From NCBI GenBank assembly GCA_003538135.1, contig DPOR01000005.1, positions 68,056 to 132,055 of the forward strand: a stretch of DNA of 64,000 bases, given 5' to 3'. Every line of letters starts with the position of its first letter. Position 1 is the first letter of the stretch. The DNA is from Oscillospiraceae bacterium (GTDB lineage Bacteria > Bacillota > Clostridia > Oscillospirales > Acutalibacteraceae). The position numbers were made by a program, and so were the translations under genes. Below, piece after piece: positions 16,789-24,534 of the stretch. The notes under the pieces are model-generated. The model had not been told where the DNA came from, searched no databases, and saw nothing but the letters and a program-made list of their open reading frames with translations.

Positions 16789-18462
16789 ATGACTGATAAC
16801 GAAAACCTCGCCGATCTCCTCTTCGGCCCGGACATATTGACGCCGGAGGAGTGCGAGCTGAGATACCCCCCGCGCGAGCTTCCCGAGGGGGCGCGTGTGA
16901 CCCGATTCTCTCCGAGCCCGACGGGATATCTCCATATAGGCGGCCTGTTCGGCGCGCTCGTCGATTTTCTGACGGCGAGAGTCAGCGGCGGGCTGACTTA
17001 TCTGAGAATAGAGGACACCGACAAAAAACGCGAGGTCGCCGACGGCGTCTCCGCGATAATCAACGGATTCAAAAATTTCGGTCTCGAATTCGACGAGGGC
17101 GTGACCGGCTTTGACACGGAAAAGGGCGACTACGGTCCTTACACGCAGAGCAAGCGCGTTGAGATATATCACGCGATAGCCAAGCGTCTCGTGCAGGAGG
17201 GCAAGGCCTACCCCTGCTTCTGCACGGCGGACGAGCTCTCCGCCATACGCGAGGAGCAGGAAAACGGCGGCGCTGCGATAACCGGATATTTCGGCAAGTG
17301 GGCGAAGTGCCGCAGCCTGAGCTTTGAGGAGCAGAAGAGACGCATAGAGGCGGGCGAGCCCTATGTGCTGCGCTTTCGCTCCGAGGGCGACGAGAACAAG
17401 AGGATAGTCTTTGACGACTTGATCCGCGGCAAGATAGAGATGCCCGAGAATATAATCGACGAGGTGCTCTTAAAGAGCGACGGCGTGCCGACTTATCATT
17501 TCGCGCACGTCTGCGACGACCACTTTATGCGCACGACCCACGTCATTCGCGGCGAGGAGTGGATATCCTCCGTCCCCAAGCACATCGCACTGTTCAAGGC
17601 CTGCGGCTACAGAGTGCCGAAATATGCGCACACTCCGCAGGTGATGAAGATAGACGAGGAGACGGGCGCAAAGCGCAAGCTCTCCAAGAGAAAGGATCCC
17701 GAGGCGGCGGTCAGCTACTTTGTCGAGCAGGGCTATCCGAAAGAGAGCGTCATAGAATACATCATGACGCTGCTCAACTCAAACTTCGAGGACTGGCGCA
17801 GAGCCAATCCCTCGGAGGACTGTTGGAAATTCCCGTTTAATCTCAAGAAGATGAGCGTCAGCGGCTGCCTGTTCGACATGGCGAAGCTCAACGACGTGAG
17901 CAAGAATATCATCTCACACATGACGGCGGACGAGGTGCTTTCAAGCGTACTCGACTGGGCGCAAAAATACGACGGCGAGCTATATACGCTTCTCGACTCC
18001 GACCGCGACTTTGCGCGCGGCATATTCTCGATAGACCGCGACTGCCCGAAGCCGCGAAAGGATATCGCAAGCTGGGAGCAGGTCAAGGACTTCGTCTCCT
18101 ACTTCTACGACGGGCTGTATACCCCCGACTACACCCTGCCCGAGAACATCGGCGCAGGCGACGCGGCGGCAATACTCGAAAAATACATCGGCGAGTTTGA
18201 CATAAACGACGACAAGGACGCGTGGTTTGCGCGCATAAAGGCCATGTGCGAGCCGCTCGGCTACACGCCCAATGTCAAGGAATACAAGAAAGACCCCTCG
18301 GCGTTCAAGGGTCATGTCGGCGACCTGTCGACCGTTATCAGAATCGCCGTGACCTCGCGCCGCAACACGCCCGACCTTCATTCGATAATCAGGCTGCTCG
18401 GCGAGGACAGGGTCAGAGCGAGACTCGCCTCGGCACTCGCACACTACAAGGAGGAGATATAA
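16789..18462 (+). CDS. gltX: glutamate--tRNA ligase
   Basis: A 557-residue class I aminoacyl-tRNA synthetase that charges tRNA-Glu in the cytoplasm. The HIGH signature reads HIGG at residues 49-52 in SPSPTGYLHIGG; the KMSKS loop reads KLSKRKD near residue 298. The Rossmann domain, glutamate-specific RIEDTD segment and helical C-terminal anticodon domain are recognisable. It is longer than the usual 470-500 residues. The upstream in-frame residues to 16753 are rejected because GGAG fits this ATG. Its stop codon directly abuts the glnS start, so the pair is co-transcribed. Confidence 0.95.
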   Translation: MTDNENLADLLFGPDILTPEECELRYPPRELPEGARVTRFSPSPTGYLHIGGLFGALVDFLTARVSGGLTYLRIEDTDKKREVADGVSAIINGFKNFGLEFDEGVTGFDTEKGDYGPYTQSKRVEIYHAIAKRLVQEGKAYPCFCTADELSAIREEQENGGAAITGYFGKWAKCRSLSFEEQKRRIEAGEPYVLRFRSEGDENKRIVFDDLIRGKIEMPENIIDEVLLKSDGVPTYHFAHVCDDHFMRTTHVIRGEEWISSVPKHIALFKACGYRVPKYAHTPQVMKIDEETGAKRKLSKRKDPEAAVSYFVEQGYPKESVIEYIMTLLNSNFEDWRRANPSEDCWKFPFNLKKMSVSGCLFDMAKLNDVSKNIISHMTADEVLSSVLDWAQKYDGELYTLLDSDRDFARGIFSIDRDCPKPRKDIASWEQVKDFVSYFYDGLYTPDYTLPENIGAGDAAAILEKYIGEFDINDDKDAWFARIKAMCEPLGYTPNVKEYKKDPSAFKGHVGDLSTVIRIAVTSRRNTPDLHSIIRLLGEDRVRARLASALAHYKEEI

Positions 18463-20136
18463 ATGGCGGACAGCACAAATCTCAATTCGAATTTCATAAC
18501 CGACTTCATAGATGAGGATCTCGCAAACGGGGTCAACACCCGCGTGCAGACGAGATTTCCTCCGGAGCCCAACGGCTATCTGCATATCGGCCACGCAAAG
18601 GCTATTTGCATCGATTTCAGCATTGCCGAGAAGTACGGCGGCATTTGCAACCTCCGTCTCGACGACACCAACCCCTCCAAGGAGGATGTCGAATACGTTG
18701 ACGCCATTAAAGAGGATATCGAGTGGCTCGGCTACAAGTGGAACGAGGTATATTATGCCTCGAGCTATTTTGACTTCCTCTATGAGTGCGCGATAAAGCT
18801 CATCAAGGAGGGCAAGGCGTATGTCTGCGACCTGTCTCCCGATGAAATACGCGAATACCGCGGCACCTTGACCGAGCCCGGCAAAAACAGCCCCTACCGC
18901 GACCGTTCGGTCGAGGAAAATCTCGACCTGTTCCGCCGCATGACCGAGGGCGAGTTTGCAAACGGCGAAAAGGTGCTGCGCGCCAAGATAGACATGGCGA
19001 GCCCGAATATCAATATGCGCGACCCCGTCATCTACAGAATAGCGCACGTCCCCCATCATCAGACGGGAGACAAGTGGTGCGTCTATCCGATGTACGATTT
19101 CGCGCATCCCCTCTCCGACGCTGCGGAGAAAGTCACCTACTCCCTGTGCTCGCTCGAGTTCGAGAATCACAGGCCGCTCTATAACTGGTTCGTCGACGCT
19201 ATCGGCTTTGAAGAGCCGCCGCGCCAGATCGAGTTCGCACGTCTGAACCTCAACTACTGCGTGACGAGCAAGAGAAAGTGCCTCGAAATGGTTCAGAACG
19301 GCGTTGTCAACGGCTGGGACGACCCGAGAATGGTCACTCTCTGCGGAATGCGCCGCAGGGGCTATCCCGCCGCCGCGATACGCGACTTCATAGGCCGCGT
19401 CGGCGTGGCAAAGGCCTACAGCGTTGTTGACTACGGCCTGCTTGAGGCGTGCGTCAGAGACAATCTCAATCAGAACGCCCCGCGCGCCATGGCTGTTCTC
19501 AATCCGTTGAAGCTCGTTATCGACAACTACCCCGAGGGCAAGACCGAGGAGATAGAGGTCGAGATAAATCCCGACAAGCCCGAACTCGGCCGCCGCAAGG
19601 TCACGTTCTCCCGCGAGCTCTATGTTGAGCGCGAGGACTTCATGGCAGAGCCCGTCAAGAAATATTTCAGGCTTTTCCCCGGAAACGAAGTGCGCCTCAA
19701 GAGCGCATATTATGTGACCTGCAACTCATATGATACGGATGAAAACGGCGAGGTCACCTGCCTGCACTGCACCTACGACCCCGAGAGCCGCGGCGGCGAG
19801 ACGCCCGACGGCAGAAAGGTTCGCGGCACTCTGCACTGGGTCAGCGCGGCGGACAATGTAAAGGCTCAGGTGCGCCTCTACGACCGCCTGTTCAACACAG
19901 AAAATCCCGCAGGCGAGGACGGAAACGGCGATTATCTTCAGAATATCAACCCCGATTCGCTTAAAATTATCGACGGCTGCCTGCTCGAGGGCGGACTTCG
20001 CGGCACAAAGCCGGGCGACACGTTCCAGTTCATGCGCCAGGGCTATTTCTGCGTTGACAAGGACAGCACCCCGGATAATCTCATAATTAACCGCACCGTC
20101 GCGCTCAATTCCTCATGGGACAAAAAGAAGAAATAA
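18463..20136 (+). CDS. glnS: glutamine--tRNA ligase
   Basis: A 557-residue class I synthetase specific for glutamine. It has RFPPEPNGYLHIGHAKA with HIGH at residues 41-44, RLDDTNP, and KMSKS as VTSKRK near residue 268. The C-terminal half is the two-barrel anticodon domain of GlnRS and eukaryotic-type enzymes. AAGGAGG lies inside the end of gltX and the ATG follows that gene's TAA with no gap. Most Firmicutes lack GlnRS and make Gln-tRNA with GatCAB; GlnRS in bacteria is generally seen as a laterally acquired gene. Confidence 0.96.
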   Translation: MADSTNLNSNFITDFIDEDLANGVNTRVQTRFPPEPNGYLHIGHAKAICIDFSIAEKYGGICNLRLDDTNPSKEDVEYVDAIKEDIEWLGYKWNEVYYASSYFDFLYECAIKLIKEGKAYVCDLSPDEIREYRGTLTEPGKNSPYRDRSVEENLDLFRRMTEGEFANGEKVLRAKIDMASPNINMRDPVIYRIAHVPHHQTGDKWCVYPMYDFAHPLSDAAEKVTYSLCSLEFENHRPLYNWFVDAIGFEEPPRQIEFARLNLNYCVTSKRKCLEMVQNGVVNGWDDPRMVTLCGMRRRGYPAAAIRDFIGRVGVAKAYSVVDYGLLEACVRDNLNQNAPRAMAVLNPLKLVIDNYPEGKTEEIEVEINPDKPELGRRKVTFSRELYVEREDFMAEPVKKYFRLFPGNEVRLKSAYYVTCNSYDTDENGEVTCLHCTYDPESRGGETPDGRKVRGTLHWVSAADNVKAQVRLYDRLFNTENPAGEDGNGDYLQNINPDSLKIIDGCLLEGGLRGTKPGDTFQFMRQGYFCVDKDSTPDNLIINRTVALNSSWDKKKK

Positions 20137-20164
20137 GCATTTTCAAGAAAGAAGGTCGGTCAGC

Positions 20165-20776
20165 ATGAAGGCTCTCAACAGGATAGTGACTGCGCTGCTC
20201 GCGGCGGCAATTTTCCCCGTCGCATATTTCACGGATATAATCACCGTCTATGCGCACGCAAACCTCTATGACTCGAATATCGTAGAGGCGCTGAGCATAA
20301 AGCGCATCGTCGAGCTTTTCACGGGAGACGGTCTTTTTGCCGGCGTTTTTAACAAGGATAATATGTCCGAGATTCCCGAGGTACTGCTTAAATTCAAGGG
20401 CAACTTCATAGCCTTTGCCGTTTGCTTCGCGCTCGCCCTGCTCATCGCGCTCGCCATTATCATTGTTGCCGCGGCGACCAATTCGAGAAAGACGACCGCT
20501 GCACTCGGCGCGGCAGGCATTTTGTGCCTCATCGGCATGAAAATAGCGTTTTCGGATATCGCGGCCGCCGTCGACGCGGGCAAGCTGACGCTGAGCTCTC
20601 TTACCGACATGGCGTTTATGAATCTCTTCGGCAAGATAGTTCTTGTAACAATGAGCACCGCACCCGTAGTTATGGCAGTCCTGTTCCTGGCGATACTTAT
20701 CTGGAACGTCTCGTTTATCCTAATCGACCTCGGCGAAGAAAAGCCAAAGAAAAAAGCAAAAGCTCGGCAGAAATAA
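20165..20776 (+). CDS. membrane protein of unknown function
   Basis: A 203-residue integral membrane protein. Hydrophobic segments lie at about residues 7-25, 78-102, 108-125 and 157-187, and there is a basic C-terminal tail (EEKPKKKAKARQK). It lies 28 bases after glnS with ribosome site GAAGG, so it is probably the third gene of the gltX-glnS operon. A terminator follows directly. No family is recognised. Confidence 0.75.
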   Translation: MKALNRIVTALLAAAIFPVAYFTDIITVYAHANLYDSNIVEALSIKRIVELFTGDGLFAGVFNKDNMSEIPEVLLKFKGNFIAFAVCFALALLIALAIIIVAAATNSRKTTAALGAAGILCLIGMKIAFSDIAAAVDAGKLTLSSLTDMAFMNLFGKIVLVTMSTAPVVMAVLFLAILIWNVSFILIDLGEEKPKKKAKARQK

Positions 20777-20780
20777 AATT

Positions 20781-20810
20781 AAGGGAGTCGGTTTCGACTC
20801 CCTTTTCTTT
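20781..20810 (+). terminator. terminator of gltX-glnS operon
   Basis: AAGGGAGTCG pairs with CGACTCCCTT around TTT, followed by TTCTTTT. Confidence 0.85.
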
Positions 20811-20940
20811 TCGGCAAAACGACCTCCTGCGCTGTGCCGAGTTCGATAAATTGCGGATTGCAGCGCAGTTTCGGTTATGGCTGCCCCGCCGAGCCCGATT
20901 TATCACACTGCAAAATCGGACTTCGCGCCGATTTTAACTG

Positions 20941-20971
20941 AAAAACCGCCGCGCGGGCTAACCGGCGGCGG
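20941..20971 (-). terminator. terminator of gene ending at 20983
   Basis: On the minus strand CCGCCGCCGG and GCGCGGCGG form a GC-rich stem followed by TTTTT. Confidence 0.75.
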
Positions 20972-20982
20972 ATCTTTTGTTT

Positions 20983-21522
20983 TTATGCTTTTCCCTTTTG
21001 CAGCAGGACTCTCAGCGGGCCTTCGAATACGAGCTGGTTTATGAAAAAAGACTTTATGTCGTTCGGACTGCAGAATTTCTTTCTGCGCCCCTCGGAGAGC
21101 GAGGTCTGCTCCCTTATCGTGCGCGATACGAAGCCCACGCAGGTGTCGCGGCCGCGCTGCTTGGGGATTATCCGCAAATACAGCAGAGCAAGGCCGATAT
21201 AGCTGTACTTGTATTTCTCGGCGTTTGAGGTCATGTGCTTTATTATGCGCTCGACGTTGCGAAGCTCCGTCTCCGTCACCGGCAGAGCAAACAGCGCGCA
21301 GGGAACGTCCGTGCCCTTGTAGGTCGGATGGAGATCGAAGTCCTCGGTCATGAATCCGCGCTTGCCCGTGAAGCTGAAAAATTTCGGATAGTGTTCGTCC
21401 GTGCTTATAGACATATGGGAGTATTCCCAAAGACCGACTCTTTTTATTGCCCGCGAGACTTTGTCTGGATAATCGGTGAGCATGATATAAACCGTGCGGT
21501 CCTTACGGTCTTTTCTGTTCAT
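20983..21522 (-). CDS. uncharacterised protein, possibly a permuted papain-like hydrolase
   Basis: A 179-residue cytoplasmic-looking protein with no signal peptide. An early segment reads YSHMSISTDEHYPKFFSF and a later one DTCVGFVSRTI. A His-first, Cys-later order (H...CxxF) resembles the permuted papain-like (YiiX/YaeF, NlpC/P60-related) fold, but this is pattern recognition only. The start is the ATG at 21522, since GGGGGAG lies about 8 bases upstream; an in-frame GTG three codons earlier overlaps that site. It is divergent from the TetR-type gene, which suggests, without proving, that the regulator controls it. Confidence 0.7.
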   Translation of the reverse strand: MNRKDRKDRTVYIMLTDYPDKVSRAIKRVGLWEYSHMSISTDEHYPKFFSFTGKRGFMTEDFDLHPTYKGTDVPCALFALPVTETELRNVERIIKHMTSNAEKYKYSYIGLALLYLRIIPKQRGRDTCVGFVSRTIREQTSLSEGRRKKFCSPNDIKSFFINQLVFEGPLRVLLQKGKA

Positions 21523-21649
21523 TCGGCGCACTCCCCCTTGTAATGTTTTTCAGTATGTGCTAACATTATAAGCAACGAAAGTTGTTTAATCAAGAAACAT
21601 TTTCGCACTTTGGTAATATAAGCAACTTATTCCGAAAAGAGGCGGTTAA

Positions 21650-22177
21650 ATGGCAAATAAAAACGATCTGCGCTATATCAAAACGGAGCGGCTGATAGTC
21701 CACACCTATGTCGATATGCGTATGCGCGACCCGTCGCCCGTCAAGGTCAGCGACCTGTGCCGGGAGGCGCTTATCAACAAAACTACCTTCTATTCCCACT
21801 ACGACACCATGGAGAGCCTGCACCGCCACATCTGCCGCGAGACGGTTGCCGATATCCTTAGCCGCTGCGACTGCGCGGAGAAGGCGTTCAGCGACACCTA
21901 CGCCTTCGTCTCCGAGTTGGTCGGCGCTATCCTGCGCGAGGAGCGGCTCCTAAACGCGCTCTACGGCGGCGATATCGCATCTCTGCTAAACGACGCCGAG
22001 GCGGCTCTCTTCAAAATATATCTAAACGACGATGACGAGCCGGAGCGCAAGGAGAAGATAATCTTCTGTATCGGCGGCACGTCGCGCCTGCTGCTCATGA
22101 ACCCCGATGAACAGGGTATCCGCGCCGCGTCCGAGCTCATTCGCACCGTCTTTAGATTAAACGAAAATAAAACATAA
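21650..22177 (+). CDS. TetR-family transcriptional regulator
   Basis: A 175-residue regulator. The N-terminal helix-turn-helix reads VKVSDLCREALINKTTFYSHYDTMESL, the TetR pattern with its TTFYxHY recognition helix, and an all-helical ligand and dimer domain follows. The divergent intergenic region (21523-21649) contains the small inverted repeat CAAC-GAAA-GTTG plus a second CAACTT, a possible operator. The likely target is the divergent gene or itself. The ligand cannot be told from sequence. Confidence 0.85.
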   Translation: MANKNDLRYIKTERLIVHTYVDMRMRDPSPVKVSDLCREALINKTTFYSHYDTMESLHRHICRETVADILSRCDCAEKAFSDTYAFVSELVGAILREERLLNALYGGDIASLLNDAEAALFKIYLNDDDEPERKEKIIFCIGGTSRLLLMNPDEQGIRAASELIRTVFRLNENKT

Positions 22178-22220
22178 AAAACTTCGGCGCCGAGGTCACA
22201 AATTGTTTACAAACATATTG

Positions 22221-22264
22221 TTGACAATCGGCGCTCATATATGTATAATATGTAGCGTGCTACA
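22221..22264 (+). promoter_or_regulatory. promoter and likely MarR operator
   Basis: TTGACA (22221-22226), 17 bases, TATAAT (22244-22249). Immediately after it is TGTAGC-GT-GCTACA (22251-22264), a perfect 6-base inverted repeat covering the expected transcription start. That placement fits autorepression by the MarR-type product of the first gene. Confidence 0.75.
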
Positions 22265-22308
22265 CTTAATATTATGCCGAACGGATTTTTTGCGGAAAGG
22301 AGATCGCT

Positions 22309-22767
22309 ATGGAGCACATCGGATATTTCTTTAAGCTCATAGACAACCGTCTGAAAGCCAACGCCGATGCGGGACTGAGCAAGCACGGGCTGACCTTTGC
22401 GCAGTCGCGTATTCTGAGATTCCTCGCAGAGCACGGCGGGCAGGCGACGCAAAAAGAAATCGAGGATTACGCACATGTCTCGCATCCGACGGTAGTCGGA
22501 ATAGTCACGCGCATGGAGCAGGGCGGATTTCTGTCGACCTGCGCCGACCCGGCGGACAAGAGAAACAAGTTAGTCCGCTTAACCGACAAATCCAGGGACA
22601 TAAACCTCGAAATACGCCGTTCTATAGATTTGAGTGAACGGGAGATGCTGAAATCGTTCACAGACGAGGAAACGGAGCAGCTGTGCGGATATCTTTCGAG
22701 GATATGCAAAAACCTCGGGATAGACGACGGTCAAGGCTGCTGTGCGGAGAGTGGAGCAAAGAAGTAA
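22309..22767 (+). CDS. MarR-family transcriptional regulator
   Basis: A 152-residue winged-helix regulator. The segment ATQKEIEDYAHVSHPTVVGIVTRMEQGGFL is the recognition region and DPADKRNKLVRLT is the wing with the conserved D-x-R. Helices at both ends form the dimer. It is the first gene of an operon with two ABC exporter halves, so it probably senses a substrate of that exporter and de-represses it. Start ATG follows AAAGGAG. The gap to the exporter gene is 15 bases. Confidence 0.93.
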   Translation: MEHIGYFFKLIDNRLKANADAGLSKHGLTFAQSRILRFLAEHGGQATQKEIEDYAHVSHPTVVGIVTRMEQGGFLSTCADPADKRNKLVRLTDKSRDINLEIRRSIDLSEREMLKSFTDEETEQLCGYLSRICKNLGIDDGQGCCAESGAKK

Positions 22768-22782
22768 AGAGGGAGTGAGAAT

Positions 22783-24534
22783 ATGATAAAAACTCTGCAA
22801 AAGAGTATGCGCGAGTACAAAAAGGTTTCGTGGATAACCGTCTTTTTGTCCGCGTTTGAAGTCGTGTTCGAGATAGTTATTCCGCTGTGTATGTCGGGAC
22901 TTATCGACAACGGCATCGAGGGCGGAGTAATGTCCATGGTTTGGAAGTACGGCCTTATATTGCTTTGCCTCGCCGTGTTTCAGATGGTCACGGGAATGCT
23001 GGCGGCGTTCCTCGGCGCGCGTGCGTCCGCGGGCTTCGGCGCGAATCTGCGCAGCGATATGTATGACAACGTGCAGACGTTTTCGTTTTCGAACATCGAT
23101 AAATTTTCAACGGCGTCCATCGTTACGAGACTGACGACGGATGTCACGAATGTACAGAACGCCTATCAGATGCTTATAAGAATAGCAATACGCGGACCGG
23201 TTATGCTGATTTTCGCCATGATAGTCTCGTTCAGAATAGACAGCCAGATTTCGCTTATGTTTATTGCGATTATACCTGTCCTCGCGGCTCTGCTCGTGCT
23301 GATAATCATCAAGGTGCACCCCGTGTTCAAGCGCGTTTTCCACACCTACGATGAGCTCAACAACGTCGTTCAGGAGAATGTGCGCGGCATAAGAGTCGTC
23401 AAGTCCTTCAATCAGGAAGATCACGAGATAAGCAAATTCGAGAAGATATCCGAGAAGATATACAAAGACTTCGCAAAAGCGGAGCGCCTTATCGCGCTCA
23501 ACTCGCCGATCATGCAGGTTTGCATGTATACCTGCATGATACTCATCTCGTGGCTCGGCGCGAAGGCGGTCATCGCCAGCGGCAACAACGCAGCACTCGG
23601 TCTGACTACGGGCTCGCTTACCGCGCTGTTCACCTACGCCATGCAGATACTCATGAGCCTCATGATGCTCTCCATGGTCTTTGCCATGATGATAATCGCG
23701 AGTTCTTCCGCTCAGCGTATAGCTGAGATACTCAACGAAAAGACCGATATCTCGAACCCCGCGAACCCCGTTCTCGAAGTCAAAGACGGCGAGATAGATT
23801 ATAAAAATGTCAACTTCGCCTATGCTTCAAAGACGGATACAAAGGTGCTCGACAATGTCAACGTGCATATAGCCTCCGGCGAGACGGTCGGCATAATCGG
23901 CGGCACGGGTTCGTCGAAGTCTTCGTTCGTCCAGCTCATCCCGCGCCTTTACGATGTAACGGGCGGTGAAGTGATGCTCGGCGGCGTGGATGTCAGAAGC
24001 TACGATCTCGACACCCTGAGAAACTCGGTCGCAATGGTGCTCCAGAAGAACGAGCTGTTCTCCGGCACGATATCCGAGAACCTGCGCTGGGGCAACGAGA
24101 ACGCGACCGATGATGAAATAAAGCACGCCTGCGAGCTCGCTCAGGCGGATGAATTCGTCAGCGCGATGCCCGACGGCTACAACACCTATATCGAACAGGG
24201 CGGCACGAACGTCTCCGGCGGTCAGAAGCAGAGGCTGTGCATAGCGCGCGCCCTGCTCAAGAATCCCAAGGTGCTCATTCTCGACGACTCGACAAGCGCC
24301 GTCGATACCCACACCGACGCGCTGATTCAAAAGGGACTTTCGCAGTATATGCCCGATACGACTAAGATAGTCATCGCCCAGCGCATAAGCTCGGTTCAGA
24401 ACGCGGACAAAATACTCGTGTTCGACAACGGCAGAATAATCGCGCAGGGCACGCATGACGAACTGCTGAAATCCTGCGATATCTATCGCGAAGTTTATGA
24501 ATCCCAGCAGAAGGGAGGAAACGACGATGAGTAA
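22783..24534 (+). CDS. heterodimeric ABC exporter, subunit with degenerate catalytic site
   Basis: A 583-residue half-transporter: six-helix membrane domain (about 1-320) then an ATPase domain. Walker A is GGTGSSKSS near residue 372, signature VSGGQ, Walker B LILDDSTS with Asp in place of the catalytic Glu, and the switch reads IAQRIS with Gln in place of His. These two substitutions are the known mark of the degenerate-site subunit of heterodimeric exporters such as TM287/288 and BmrCD. Its stop overlaps the next subunit by 8 bases. It probably exports a drug-like or lipid substrate; none is specified by the sequence. Confidence 0.93.
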   Translation: MIKTLQKSMREYKKVSWITVFLSAFEVVFEIVIPLCMSGLIDNGIEGGVMSMVWKYGLILLCLAVFQMVTGMLAAFLGARASAGFGANLRSDMYDNVQTFSFSNIDKFSTASIVTRLTTDVTNVQNAYQMLIRIAIRGPVMLIFAMIVSFRIDSQISLMFIAIIPVLAALLVLIIIKVHPVFKRVFHTYDELNNVVQENVRGIRVVKSFNQEDHEISKFEKISEKIYKDFAKAERLIALNSPIMQVCMYTCMILISWLGAKAVIASGNNAALGLTTGSLTALFTYAMQILMSLMMLSMVFAMMIIASSSAQRIAEILNEKTDISNPANPVLEVKDGEIDYKNVNFAYASKTDTKVLDNVNVHIASGETVGIIGGTGSSKSSFVQLIPRLYDVTGGEVMLGGVDVRSYDLDTLRNSVAMVLQKNELFSGTISENLRWGNENATDDEIKHACELAQADEFVSAMPDGYNTYIEQGGTNVSGGQKQRLCIARALLKNPKVLILDDSTSAVDTHTDALIQKGLSQYMPDTTKIVIAQRISSVQNADKILVFDNGRIIAQGTHDELLKSCDIYREVYESQQKGGNDDE

